NCBI RefSeq assembly: GCF_022234545.1 | Contig: NZ_JAIEUI010000030.1 | Coordinates: 1-64,000 of the forward strand | DNA from: Paenibacillus piscarius | Lineage (GTDB): Bacteria > Bacillota > Bacilli > Paenibacillales > Paenibacillaceae | Direction: 5' to 3' | DNA length: 64,000 nt | Shown: positions 33,674 to 43,291 of the stretch, piece after piece | How the letters are laid out: every line of letters begins with the position of its first letter | Numbering within the stretch: position 1 is the stretch's first letter | Translations under genes and position numbers: made by a program | Notes under the pieces: generated by a model | What the model was told of the DNA's origin: nothing | Database searches by the model: none | The model's input: only the letters and a program-made list of their open reading frames with translations

Positions 33674-35752
33674 ATGGCAAGAGAGTTCTCCTTAAAAAAT
33701 ACACGTAATATCGGGATCATGGCACATATTGATGCTGGTAAGACAACTACTACGGAGCGTATTCTTTTCTACACAGGCCGCACGCACAAGATCGGTGAAG
33801 TTCACGAGGGTGCTGCTACAATGGACTGGATGGAACAAGAGCAAGAGCGCGGAATCACCATTACTTCCGCTGCAACAACTGCTTCCTGGAAGGGTCACCG
33901 CATCAATATCATTGATACCCCTGGGCACGTTGACTTCACTGTTGAAGTTGAACGCTCCCTGCGTGTATTGGATGGGGCAGTTGGTGTATTTAGTGCAAAA
34001 GAGGGCGTTGAACCTCAGTCCGAAACCGTATGGAGACAGGCTGACCGTTATGGCGTTCCCCGGATTGCATATGTGAACAAGATGGATATCATCGGTGCCG
34101 ATTTCCTTAACGTTGTTAAGGATATGCGTGATCGTCTTCAAGCCAACTCGGTTGCTATTCAGCTGCCGATCGGTGCAGAGAACGACTTCAATGGCATCAT
34201 TGACCTGGTTGAGCAGAAAGCTCACATCTTCAAGGATGATCTGGGTCAGAACATCGAGGTAACAGAAATTCCTGCGGAATTCCTGGAACAAGTTGAGGAG
34301 CTGCGTCTTGAGCTGATCGAGAAGGTAGCAGAGCTTGACGAGGACCTCACTATGAAGTACCTGGAAGGCGAAGAAATTACAGTAGACGAGATCAAGGCTG
34401 CACTGCGCAAGGGCGTATGTGAAGTTAAAATCTTCCCTGTAATCTGCGGCTCTTCCTACCGTAACAAAGGGGTTCAGCTTATGCTGGACGCAGTCGTTGA
34501 TTATCTGCCATCCCCGCTGGATGTTCCTTCCATTCAAGGTCACCTTGAAGATGGTTCGGAAATTGAGCGTCACTCTTCCGACGAAGAGCCGTTCGCAGCG
34601 CTGGCATTCAAAATCATGACTGACCCTTATGTTGGTAAGCTCACGTTCTTCCGTGTATACTCCGGTATCCTGGAATCCGGTTCTTATGTAGTGAACGCTA
34701 CTAAGGGCAAACGTGAACGTATCGGCCGTATCCTGCAGATGCACGCGAACAGCCGTCAAGAAATCTCCATCGTATACGCTGGTGATATCGCGGCAGCCGT
34801 GGGTCTGAAGGACACAAGCACTGGTGATACCCTTTGCGACGAGAAGAACCCGGTTATCCTGGAATCCATGAACTTCCCTGATCCGGTTATCGAAATCGCG
34901 GTTGAGCCAAAAACCAAAGCTGACCAAGATAAAATGGGCGTTGCTCTCGGCAAGCTGACCGAAGAAGATCCAACTCTTCGTGCACACACCGATGAAGAAA
35001 CAGGTCAAACGATCCTGGCAGGTATGGGTGAGCTTCACCTGGATATTATCATCGACCGTATGCGCCGCGAATTCAAGGTTGAGACCAACGTGGGTAAACC
35101 ACAGGTTGCTTACCGTGAGACATTCAAAGCACCAGCACGCGTCGAAGGTAAATTCGTTCGCCAATCCGGCGGTCGCGGTCAGTACGGTCACGTATGGGTT
35201 GAGTTCGAACCCCTCGAGCCAGGTACTGGCAGCCAGTTCGAAAGTAAGGTTGTCGGTGGTTCTGTACCTAGAGAATACATCGCGCCTGCACTGGCCGGTA
35301 TTGAAGAGCAAATGAAAAACGGCGTTCTCGCAGGCTTCCCGCTTGTAGACGTTAAGGCTACCATCGTAGATGGTTCCTACCATGATGTTGACTCCAACGA
35401 AATGGCGTTCAAGATTGCCGGTTCCATGGCACTTAAGGCCGCCAAGGACAAGTGTAAGCCTGTTCTGCTGGAGCCAATCATGAAAGTGGAAGTAACTGTT
35501 CCTGAGGAATACATGGGCGATGTAATGGGTATGCTGAACTCCCGCCGCGGCCGTATCGAAGGTATGGACTCCCGTGGTGGCGCGCAGATTATCCGTGCAA
35601 AGGTACCTCTTTCCGAAATGTTCGGTTATTCCACAACACTTCGTTCCGGTACTCAAGGACGCGGCGTATTCTCAATGGAGCTTTCGCACTATGAAGAAGT
35701 GCCTAAGAACATTGCAGAAGAAATCGTATCCAAGAACAAGGGCGGAGAATAA
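33674..35752 (+). CDS. fusA: Elongation factor G
   Basis: EF-G drives translocation and, with RRF, ribosome recycling. The 692-residue protein has the G1 loop AHIDAGKTTT (residues ~17-26), G2/G3 motifs RGITI and DTPGH, NKMD (G4), and C-terminal domains II-V. GGAAGGAGAT precedes the ATG. It lies between rpsG and tuf. Confidence 0.98.
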   Translation: MAREFSLKNTRNIGIMAHIDAGKTTTTERILFYTGRTHKIGEVHEGAATMDWMEQEQERGITITSAATTASWKGHRINIIDTPGHVDFTVEVERSLRVLDGAVGVFSAKEGVEPQSETVWRQADRYGVPRIAYVNKMDIIGADFLNVVKDMRDRLQANSVAIQLPIGAENDFNGIIDLVEQKAHIFKDDLGQNIEVTEIPAEFLEQVEELRLELIEKVAELDEDLTMKYLEGEEITVDEIKAALRKGVCEVKIFPVICGSSYRNKGVQLMLDAVVDYLPSPLDVPSIQGHLEDGSEIERHSSDEEPFAALAFKIMTDPYVGKLTFFRVYSGILESGSYVVNATKGKRERIGRILQMHANSRQEISIVYAGDIAAAVGLKDTSTGDTLCDEKNPVILESMNFPDPVIEIAVEPKTKADQDKMGVALGKLTEEDPTLRAHTDEETGQTILAGMGELHLDIIIDRMRREFKVETNVGKPQVAYRETFKAPARVEGKFVRQSGGRGQYGHVWVEFEPLEPGTGSQFESKVVGGSVPREYIAPALAGIEEQMKNGVLAGFPLVDVKATIVDGSYHDVDSNEMAFKIAGSMALKAAKDKCKPVLLEPIMKVEVTVPEEYMGDVMGMLNSRRGRIEGMDSRGGAQIIRAKVPLSEMFGYSTTLRSGTQGRGVFSMELSHYEEVPKNIAEEIVSKNKGGE

Positions 35753-35859
35753 GCTTAAGTTTTTAACTTGCCGTCCGGGTATACCACACAAGTCATCTCA
35801 GAACTGCACATAGACGGGCGGCTCAAATATAAGGAACCCAATAAGGAGGAACTGTTCAA

Positions 35860-37050
<1,191 letters not shown>

Positions 37051-37084
37051 TTCGGCTCTATCCGTTAGGATAGACCAAATATAA

Positions 37085-37125
37085 GATCAGGGCTCCTTCA
37101 TATGAAGGAGCCCTGATCTGTTTTT
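37085..37125 (+). terminator. Terminator of the str operon, bidirectional
   Basis: A perfect 17-bp inverted repeat (37085-37101 with 37102-37118) is followed by TG and TTTTT. It lies between the converging tuf and cupin genes and can serve both strands. Confidence 0.9.
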
Positions 37126-37137
37126 ATATTATTGATT

Positions 37138-37479
37138 TTAGATTTCCTTGGCATACTCGGCACCGGGTAATTTGGATAATGTAACATACAGACTGGAAGG
37201 AGCTGAGCTATTGTTCGCATAGGCAAAGGATTCATCGCCGGCGATATGAACCGTATCACCTTGAGTGAAGGCGAATTCCTCTTCATTTACATGAATGGCT
37301 CCGTCCCCCTTCAAGGCCAGGATGTATACATCGGCGCCCGGATGCTTGTGCACAGGCAGCTTCTGGCCCGGCATAAAGTTCAGAACGAACACTACACTCT
37401 CACCTTTCTGGAAGATGATTTTTTTCGTGAAACGTTCCTCGTGATATTGTACAGCTTCAGCAATATTCTTCTTTTCCAT
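37138..37479 (-). CDS. Small cupin-domain protein
   Basis: The 113-residue protein is a single cupin barrel: motif 1 is recognisable as PVHKHPGADVYILALKGDG (residues ~42-60), with the usual HxH but Asp where Glu is common. Motif 2 (GDTVHIAGDESFAYAN) lacks the last canonical His. Metal binding may therefore be altered. It lies 27 bp downstream of the V4R gene on the same strand, so the two probably form an operon under the FNR-box promoter. Substrate and function unknown. Confidence 0.82.
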   Translation of the reverse strand: MEKKNIAEAVQYHEERFTKKIIFQKGESVVFVLNFMPGQKLPVHKHPGADVYILALKGDGAIHVNEEEFAFTQGDTVHIAGDESFAYANNSSAPSSLYVTLSKLPGAEYAKEI

Positions 37480-37506
37480 TCTTCATCCCTGCTTTCAAAT
37501 TAGTGT

Positions 37507-37956
37507 TTACAGCTTAACCTCGTACTCACAGTGCTCATGGCCGGTCACATTGCACTTGATTTCCTTCACCGATACCTTGCGGCTGAGGATTTTGCACAGC
37601 GCTCCTTCAATGATAGCGCCCTCCAGATCACAGACCATCTTCTCGTCCTCCAGGGACGGCAACCCTTTACAGAAGCAGTCATCCACGGCAATATTCAATT
37701 TGCGTTCGTCCGAGTGAACAATGCGGGGGATCCCGATTCTCAGTTCCTCAAACAGATGCAGCAGATCGTCAACGGAAGTGACAGGCAGGCTCTCCCCGAT
37801 TTTGCGTCCGATAGTAACCGTAGTTCCCTTGCCGCCTAACGGCAATCCTTGATTCATGCCAATAAGGCGGATCGTCCGGAACAATTCAAGTGGAACCATA
37901 TTGCCGAGTGAGGTTCTGTTCATCTGGCGCATATCCTCAAACGTGTATTGCTGCAT
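37507..37956 (-). CDS. V4R (4-vinyl reductase-type) domain sensor protein
   Basis: The 149-residue protein ends in a V4R domain (residues ~75-149), recognised by FCKGLP, VCDLEGAIIEGALCKIL and the terminal CNVTGHEHCEYEV. V4R domains are predicted small-ligand sensors and also occur in BchJ and in regulators of phenol degradation. It has several Cys/His residues (CFC, VCD, LCK, KCN, HEHCE), which would suit metal or redox binding. The ATG at 37956 has AAGGAG at good spacing; a TTG at 37965 lies too close to it. It is transcribed divergently from the FNR-type gene across a perfect FNR box. Confidence 0.82.
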   Translation of the reverse strand: MQQYTFEDMRQMNRTSLGNMVPLELFRTIRLIGMNQGLPLGGKGTTVTIGRKIGESLPVTSVDDLLHLFEELRIGIPRIVHSDERKLNIAVDDCFCKGLPSLEDEKMVCDLEGAIIEGALCKILSRKVSVKEIKCNVTGHEHCEYEVKL

Positions 37957-37987
37957 GCTCCTCAACTCCTTTTCTCTCTATGAACCT

Positions 37988-37993
37988 ATTGTA
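37988..37993 (-). promoter_or_regulatory. -10 element of the V4R-cupin promoter
   Basis: Reading the minus strand, TACAAT lies at 37993-37988 (overlapping TATACAAT), giving a start near 37981. No good -35 hexamer is present; the FNR box occupies that place, as expected for a class II activator-dependent promoter. Confidence 0.55.
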
Positions 37994-38015
37994 TAGCAGC
38001 TTGGAAGAAGCTTCC

Positions 38016-38029
38016 TTGATATAGATCAA
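38016..38029. promoter_or_regulatory. FNR/Anr-type operator
   Basis: TTGAT-ATAG-ATCAA is a perfect match to the FNR consensus TTGATnnnnATCAA. Its centre is 41.5 bp upstream of the start predicted for the reverse-strand V4R gene, the classical class II activation position. It is also upstream of the divergent FNR-family gene, where it could mediate autoregulation. Confidence 0.8.
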
Positions 38030-38117
38030 GTTTTAATAATTGTTGTGCGTCCAGTCACCCGGCAGACTGCAGATCCTTGTTATGGTGGAAGCAGCAAGAG
38101 GGAGAGGATGAGGGTTC

Positions 38118-38837
38118 ATGGATTGTAAGACTTGCGGTTCTCATGCCTGTGTACGTCAGGTTCCGGTATTCAGCAGCTTATCCGATGAGGAACTGATCAT
38201 GATAGATTCGATTACTGACTCAGAAGCGTATCCCAGAGGCAGCCAGGTCTGCAGAGAAGGGGAGCCTTCCGAAGCCTTGTATGTAGTCAAAAGCGGGCTA
38301 ATCAAGTTGACCAAGAACAGTATGGAGGGGAAGCAGCATATTGTCCGTTTTCTTTTTCCGGGGGATTACTTCGGGCAGTTTGCGCTGCTGCATAATAAGA
38401 ACAATGATGTAACAGCTGAGATGATCGAGAGCGGAGTGGTGTGCCGGATGCACCGGAAAGATTTCATTCCACTGCTGGAGCAGAATGCAGGGCTTGCCTT
38501 CAGCTTCCTGATGTCTGTCAGTGAGCAGCTGCATATGGCGGAGGAGACTGCAGGAGCCATGCATATGCTTGAAGTGGAGAAGCGGTTAGCCCGGCTGCTG
38601 ATCTATCTGTATACCAGGAATCTCTCAGATTCAGGTAGGACAATGCAAGCTCTGAGACAATCCGTAGATTTGCCATCTGCCCAGAAAGAGGTGGCGGCCA
38701 TGATTGGAACCACTGCTGAGACGCTGAGCCGGAAGCTGAACAAGCTCGAAGCGCTGAAGATTATTGCCATGCATAAAAGAACGGTAAATATTCTGGAGAT
38801 GGAGGCACTGCAGCAGTTGGCAGAAATCAGGGATTAG
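38118..38837 (+). CDS. FNR-type Crp/Fnr family regulator with iron-sulfur cysteines
   Basis: The 239-residue protein has an N-terminal Cys3-x2-Cys6-x4-Cys11 cluster and Cys109 in GVVCRMHRKDF, aligning with Cys122 of E. coli FNR, so four ligands for an oxygen-labile [4Fe-4S] cluster are present. A cyclic-nucleotide-type beta roll (~18-130), dimer helix and C-terminal winged HTH follow. The recognition helix TTAETLSRKLNK has the E-x2-S-R pattern of FNR (VETISR). The ATG at 38118 follows GAGGATGAGGG. It is divergent from the V4R-cupin pair. An oxygen or NO response is inferred. Confidence 0.87.
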   Translation: MDCKTCGSHACVRQVPVFSSLSDEELIMIDSITDSEAYPRGSQVCREGEPSEALYVVKSGLIKLTKNSMEGKQHIVRFLFPGDYFGQFALLHNKNNDVTAEMIESGVVCRMHRKDFIPLLEQNAGLAFSFLMSVSEQLHMAEETAGAMHMLEVEKRLARLLIYLYTRNLSDSGRTMQALRQSVDLPSAQKEVAAMIGTTAETLSRKLNKLEALKIIAMHKRTVNILEMEALQQLAEIRD

Positions 38838-38953
38838 CTCTATTATAATAGAAGAAATACATGTCATCCCGGAACTTATGGCGCCTTTCTGAACCGGAGA
38901 TATGCTTTTTTTGAATTTTTTTTGGAAAAGGCTGATTACTTTCGCAAATGCTC

Positions 38954-38982
38954 TTGCAATATAGCCGCCTATTCTATATAAT
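38954..38982 (+). promoter_or_regulatory. Sigma-A promoter of the S10 operon
   Basis: TTGCAA (38954-38959), a 17-bp spacer and a perfect TATAAT (38977-38982). A ~130-nt leader to rpsJ follows, in which I see no recognised regulatory RNA. Confidence 0.83.
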
Positions 38983-39119
38983 AATAAATGTTGTTCTGAG
39001 ACGTTGCGATGATGTGAGAGGTTACTGACACACCCGGCCCCTTTGCCATGAGGTCGATGTCAGAAAATTTTCACGGAGTATGTCCGATAATAAATTGGGC
39101 GATAGAAGGAGGGACTAAA

Positions 39120-39428
39120 ATGGCAAAGCAAAAAATTCGTATCCGCTTGAAAGCATACGACCACAGAATTCTTGATCAATCCGCAGAGAAAATCGTTGAA
39201 ACAGCAAAACGTTCGGGTGCTGGTGTATCCGGGCCGATTCCGCTGCCAACCGAGAAACAAGTTATTACCATTCTCCGTGCGGTGCACAAGTACAAGGATT
39301 CCCGTGAACAGTTTGAGCAACGGACTCACAAACGTCTGATCGATATTGTGAACCCAACACCACAAACTGTGGATGCCTTGATGCGCTTGGATCTGCCGTC
39401 CGGTGTAGATATCGAAATCAAATTGTAA
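39120..39428 (+). CDS. rpsJ: 30S ribosomal protein S10
   Basis: S10 is part of the 30S head and, as NusE, of the antitermination complex. The 102-residue protein has the start MAKQKIRIRLKAYDHR and the GPIPLPTE loop. The ATG at 39120 after AAGGAGGG is chosen; an in-frame upstream start at 39048 gives an unrelated extension. First gene of the S10 operon. Confidence 0.97.
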   Translation: MAKQKIRIRLKAYDHRILDQSAEKIVETAKRSGAGVSGPIPLPTEKQVITILRAVHKYKDSREQFEQRTHKRLIDIVNPTPQTVDALMRLDLPSGVDIEIKL

Positions 39429-39467
39429 TTCATTTCAAGCAACTAGGAAAAGAAAAGAGGTGTCAAC

Positions 39468-40091
39468 ATGAAAGGTATCTTAGGAAAAAAACTCGGTATG
39501 ACTCAAGTGTTTACTCCAGAAGGTAACGTGATCGCTGTATCGGTTATCGAAGCGGGTCCTTGTGTGGTACTGCAAAAGAAAGACCTGAATATCGACGGAT
39601 ATGAAGCAGTGCAGTTGGGCTTTTCCGATAAGAAAGAAAGCCGCTCCAACAAGCCTGAACAGGGTCACGCCAAAAAGGCAAATGCAACACCTAAGCGCTA
39701 CGTTCGCGAAATTCGCGGTGTTGACCTCGGGTCCCTCGAGGTTGGACAAGAGCTTAAGGCTGACATCTTCACCGAAGGTGAATTTGTTGACGTAACAGGT
39801 ACGACCAAGGGTAAAGGCTTCCAGGGTAACATCAAACGCTGGGGACAAAGCCGCGGACCAATGGCACACGGATCGCGTTACCACAGAAGACCGGGCTCGA
39901 TGGGTTCCATTCAGGCTAACCGTGTTCCTAAGGGCAAACGCCTGCCAGGACATATGGGTCACACGACCGTAACGGTTCAAAGACTTGAAATCATCCGGGT
40001 TGACGTAGAACGTAATGTATTGCTGGTTAAAGGCGCTATCCCAGGCCCTAAGAACAGCTTCGTGAAAGTTAAAGAAACCGTTAAGAAATAA
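39468..40091 (+). CDS. rplC: 50S ribosomal protein L3
   Basis: L3 is an early-assembly protein that reaches the peptidyl-transferase centre. The 207-residue length is typical; the start is MKGILGKKLGMTQVF and the loop GSMGSIQANRVPKGKRLPGHMG (here in two parts, GSMGSIQ and GKRLPGHMG) extends towards the active site. AAAGAGGTG precedes the ATG. Confidence 0.97.
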   Translation: MKGILGKKLGMTQVFTPEGNVIAVSVIEAGPCVVLQKKDLNIDGYEAVQLGFSDKKESRSNKPEQGHAKKANATPKRYVREIRGVDLGSLEVGQELKADIFTEGEFVDVTGTTKGKGFQGNIKRWGQSRGPMAHGSRYHRRPGSMGSIQANRVPKGKRLPGHMGHTTVTVQRLEIIRVDVERNVLLVKGAIPGPKNSFVKVKETVKK

Positions 40092-40116
40092 CGACTGAAG
40101 AAAGGAGGAACATGAA

Positions 40117-40740
40117 ATGCCAAAAGTAACACTTTTTAATACTAGTGGTAACGAAGTTGGCGAAGTTGAACTGAGTGATTCCGTGTTCGGTATTGAGCCG
40201 AATACACATGTGCTGCATGAAGCTGCACTGATGCAGAGAGCTTCCCTTCGTCGCGGTACTCACAAAGTCAAAGGACGCTCTGAAGTGCGTGGCGGCGGAC
40301 GTAAGCCTTGGAAGCAAAAAGGTACAGGTCGTGCCCGTCAAGGCTCCATTCGTTCTCCACAATGGAAAGGCGGCGGCGTAGTCTTCGGACCGACACCACG
40401 CAGCTATTCCTGGAAACTGCCTAAGAAAGTTCGCCGGTTGGCCATCAAATCCGCGTTGTCCTCGAAAGTTCTCGGGAATGACATCATCGTATTGGATAGC
40501 CTGACTATGAATGCTCCGAAGACGAAAGAATTCGCAGCGATTCTGAACAATCTTAAAGTAGGCAGCAAAGCCCTGATTGTAGCTCCTGGCTATGATGACA
40601 ATGTGGCTCTTTCCGCTCGTAACATCCCTGGGGTGAAATTCGTAGCGGCTGATGGCATCAATGTTCTTGACGTACTGCTGTACGACAAACTGATCATCAC
40701 TAAAGATGCAGTTCTGAAGGTAGAGGAGGTGTTCGCGTAA
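40117..40740 (+). CDS. rplD: 50S ribosomal protein L4
   Basis: L4 lines the nascent peptide exit tunnel; in E. coli it represses the S10 operon. The 207-residue protein has the extended tunnel loop with RSEVRGGGRKPWKQKGTGRAR (residues ~48-68; cited here as GGGRKPW and KGTGRAR). Its stop TAA overlaps the rplW start by one base, suggesting coupled translation. Confidence 0.97.
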   Translation: MPKVTLFNTSGNEVGEVELSDSVFGIEPNTHVLHEAALMQRASLRRGTHKVKGRSEVRGGGRKPWKQKGTGRARQGSIRSPQWKGGGVVFGPTPRSYSWKLPKKVRRLAIKSALSSKVLGNDIIVLDSLTMNAPKTKEFAAILNNLKVGSKALIVAPGYDDNVALSARNIPGVKFVAADGINVLDVLLYDKLIITKDAVLKVEEVFA

Positions 40741-41033
40741 TGAAAGATCCTCGTGATATTGTTAAGCGACCTGTGATTACGGAACGCACATCCGAATACA
40801 TGAGCGAACTGAAGTACGCTTTTGAAGTGGATATTCGTGCTAACAAGACCGAAATCAAAAAAGCTGTCGAGGCTATTTTTAAAGTTAAAGTCGTTAGTGT
40901 GAACACAATGCGCGTACCTGGCAAGCTGAAACGTTACGGCAAATACTCCGGATACACTCCGGAATGGAAAAAAGCCATCGTTAAGCTCAGCCCGGACAGC
41001 AAGCCGCTCGAATTCTTTGAAGCGGTAGAATAA
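40740..41033 (+). CDS. rplW: 50S ribosomal protein L23
   Basis: L23 sits at the tunnel exit and docks trigger factor and SRP. The 97-residue protein has the typical start KDPRDIVKRPVITERT and a basic loop KLKRYGKYSG. The start codon shares one base with the rplD stop; TAGAGGAGGTG in the end of rplD is its ribosome binding site. Confidence 0.96.
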   Translation: MKDPRDIVKRPVITERTSEYMSELKYAFEVDIRANKTEIKKAVEAIFKVKVVSVNTMRVPGKLKRYGKYSGYTPEWKKAIVKLSPDSKPLEFFEAVE

Positions 41034-41060
41034 TACTCTTAAAGTAAGGAGGGAACTACA

Positions 41061-41891
41061 GTGCCAATCAAAAAGTACAAACCGACCTCTCCGGCAAGAC
41101 GCGCTATGTCCGTGTCTACGTTTGAAGAAATCACAACAAACCAGCCTGAGAAATCGTTGCTCGCTCCGCTGTTCAAGCATGCGGGACGCAACAACCAAGG
41201 TAAAATTACGGTTCGTCACCACGGCGGCGGACACAAACGTAAATACCGTATTATCGACTTCAAACGGACGAAAGACGGCATACCAGGTAGCGTTGCTACA
41301 ATCGAGTATGACCCGAACCGTACGTCCAATATCGCATTGATCAACTATGCTGATGGAGAGAAACGTTACATCATCGCTCCTAAAGGCCTTAAAGTTGGGG
41401 ATAAAATCGAATCCGGCCCTGCTGCTGACATCAAAATCGGTAACAGCCTTCCGCTCGCCAACATCCCTGTGGGTACAGTTATCCACAACATTGAGTTGAA
41501 GCCAGGCAAAGGCGGACAATTGGTTCGTGCAGCCGGTACAGAAGCTCAATTGCTCGGTAAAGAAGAAAAATACGTATCCGTTCGTCTGAACTCCGGTGAA
41601 GTTCGCAGAATTCTCAGCGTATGCCGTGCAACTATCGGATCCGTTGGTAACGAAGATCACGAACTGATCAAGATTGGTAAAGCCGGACGCAGCCGCTGGC
41701 TGGGACGCCGTCCTGAAGTACGCGGTGTTGTCATGAACCCTAACGATCACCCGCACGGTGGTGGTGAAGGCCGCGCTCCAATCGGACGGAAATCGCCAAT
41801 GTCTCCTTGGGGCAAACCAACCCTCGGCTACAAGACGCGTAAGAAGAACAAAGCATCTGATAAATATATCGTTCGCCGCCGCACAAAATAA
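41061..41891 (+). CDS. rplB: 50S ribosomal protein L2
   Basis: L2 is a core 23S-binding protein near the peptidyl-transferase centre. The 276-residue protein has the N-terminal IKKYKPTSPARR, an OB-like fold, and the C-terminal signature VMNPNDHPHGGGEGR with the conserved His. The start is GTG at 41061 after AAGGAGGG. A hairpin at 41892 separates it from rpsS. Confidence 0.97.
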   Translation: MPIKKYKPTSPARRAMSVSTFEEITTNQPEKSLLAPLFKHAGRNNQGKITVRHHGGGHKRKYRIIDFKRTKDGIPGSVATIEYDPNRTSNIALINYADGEKRYIIAPKGLKVGDKIESGPAADIKIGNSLPLANIPVGTVIHNIELKPGKGGQLVRAAGTEAQLLGKEEKYVSVRLNSGEVRRILSVCRATIGSVGNEDHELIKIGKAGRSRWLGRRPEVRGVVMNPNDHPHGGGEGRAPIGRKSPMSPWGKPTLGYKTRKKNKASDKYIVRRRTK

Positions 41892-41926
41892 GACGCTTCA
41901 GGCAAGTTAAGCTAGCGCGAAGCGTC
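41892..41926 (+). other. Intercistronic hairpin between rplB and rpsS
   Basis: A perfect 8-bp stem GACGCTTC / GAAGCGTC encloses 19 nt that contain GCTAGC. No T-run follows. It begins immediately after the rplB stop codon. Confidence 0.55.
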
Positions 41927-41967
41927 GATTCGCGGTTTGAAGAACCGGATGAAGGGAGGATTCACAC

Positions 41968-42246
41968 ATGGGTCGCAGTTTAAAAAAGGGGCCGTTCATT
42001 GATGGCTACCTGCTGAAAAAAGTTGAGGAACTGAACGCGGCAGATAAGAAAGTTGTCGTTAAAACCTGGTCCCGTCGCTCAACCATTTTCCCTCAGTTTA
42101 TCGGACATACGTTTGGTGTATATGACGGCCGTAAGCACGTGCCTGTATACGTAACGGAAGATATGGTAGGTCACAAGTTGGGCGAGTTCGCGCCAACACG
42201 TACTTACAAAGGCCACGCGGGTGACGATAAGAAAACCAGAAGATAA
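41968..42246 (+). CDS. rpsS: 30S ribosomal protein S19
   Basis: S19 lies in the 30S head next to S13 and contacts the P-site region. The 92-residue length is standard, with the start MGRSLKKGPFIDGYLLKK and the basic C-terminus. AAGGGAGG precedes the ATG. It is followed by rplV. Confidence 0.97.
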   Translation: MGRSLKKGPFIDGYLLKKVEELNAADKKVVVKTWSRRSTIFPQFIGHTFGVYDGRKHVPVYVTEDMVGHKLGEFAPTRTYKGHAGDDKKTRR

Positions 42247-42277
42247 TTAACGTCTCTGTTTGAGAGGAGGGAAAACA

Positions 42278-42610
42278 ATGGAAGCAAAAGCACATGCAAG
42301 ATCGGTGCGGATTTCTGCGCGTAAAGCGAAACTGGTTGTTGACTTGATTCGCGGCAAGCAAGTGGGGGAAGCTATTGCAATTCTTCGCCACACTCCGAAG
42401 TCCGCTTCTCCGGTTGTTGAGAAGCTGCTGAACTCGGCGATTGCGAACGCTGAGCATAACTACTCTATGGACGTAAACAGCTTGTTCGTAAGCGAAGTTT
42501 TCGTTAACCAGGGTCCAACAATGAAACGTTTCCGTCCACGCGCCATGGGCCGTGCAAGCCGGATCAATAAACGTACCAGCCACATTACTTTGGTGGTATC
42601 TGAGAAATAA
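42278..42610 (+). CDS. rplV: 50S ribosomal protein L22
   Basis: L22 lines the exit tunnel with its beta hairpin. The 110-residue protein has ARSVRISARKAKLVVDLIRGK near the start (cited as RISARKAKLVVDLIR) and the hairpin tip region RPRAMGRASRI. The ATG at 42278 follows GAGGAGGG; an in-frame upstream start at 42260 lies before that site. The common macrolide-resistance hairpin shows no obvious duplication. Confidence 0.96.
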   Translation: MEAKAHARSVRISARKAKLVVDLIRGKQVGEAIAILRHTPKSASPVVEKLLNSAIANAEHNYSMDVNSLFVSEVFVNQGPTMKRFRPRAMGRASRINKRTSHITLVVSEK

Positions 42611-42623
42611 GGAGGGATAACAC

Positions 42624-43289
42624 GTGGGTCAAAAGGTAAATCCAGTCGGACTCCGAGTCGGTATTATTCGCGATTGGGAATCAAAATGGTATGCAGGCAA
42701 AGATTTCGGTACTCTTTTAATGGAAGACGTCAAAATCCGGGAATACCTTAAAGGCAAATTGAAGGATTCCTCTGTTTCCCGCATCGAGATCGAAAGAGCG
42801 GCAAGCCGAGTGAATGTTACGATTCATACTGCCAAGCCAGGTATGGTAATCGGTAAAGGCGGAGCAGAAGTTGAAGTACTGCGCAGCGAAGTTACAGCGA
42901 TCGCCAGCGGCAAAAAAGTACACATCAACATCAACGAAATTAAACACCCTGAACTGGATGCAATTCTTGTTGCTGAGAGCATTGCACAACAGCTGGAGCG
43001 TCGCGTATCGTTCCGCCGTGCACTGAAGCAAGCGATTCAGAGAACTATGCGTTCCGGCGCAAAGGGTATCAAAACACAAGTTGGCGGACGTCTTGGCGGT
43101 GCTGAGATTGCCCGTTCAGAAGGTTATAGCGAAGGAACAGTTCCACTTCATACGCTTCGTGCTGATATCGATTACGGAACAGCTGAAGCTCATACAACTT
43201 ACGGCCGTATCGGCGTAAAAGTATGGATCTACCGTGGAGAAGTTCTTCCCCCAGCTAAGAAACAAGCTGCTCAGGAAGGAGGCAACTAA
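42624..43289 (+). CDS. rpsC: 30S ribosomal protein S3
   Basis: S3 forms part of the mRNA entry channel and its helicase activity. The 221-residue protein has GQKVNPVGLRVGIIRDW at the start, a KH domain with VIGKGGAEVE (~residues 73-82), and the C-terminal S3 domain. The start is GTG at 42624 after GGAGGG. rplP begins two bases after its stop. Confidence 0.97.
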   Translation: MGQKVNPVGLRVGIIRDWESKWYAGKDFGTLLMEDVKIREYLKGKLKDSSVSRIEIERAASRVNVTIHTAKPGMVIGKGGAEVEVLRSEVTAIASGKKVHININEIKHPELDAILVAESIAQQLERRVSFRRALKQAIQRTMRSGAKGIKTQVGGRLGGAEIARSEGYSEGTVPLHTLRADIDYGTAEAHTTYGRIGVKVWIYRGEVLPPAKKQAAQEGGN

Positions 43290-43291
43290 TC

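Noticed and set aside
33692..35656. 654-codon open frame on the minus strand across fusA
   Set aside because: It is the antisense shadow of EF-G, without family similarity or a ribosome binding site.
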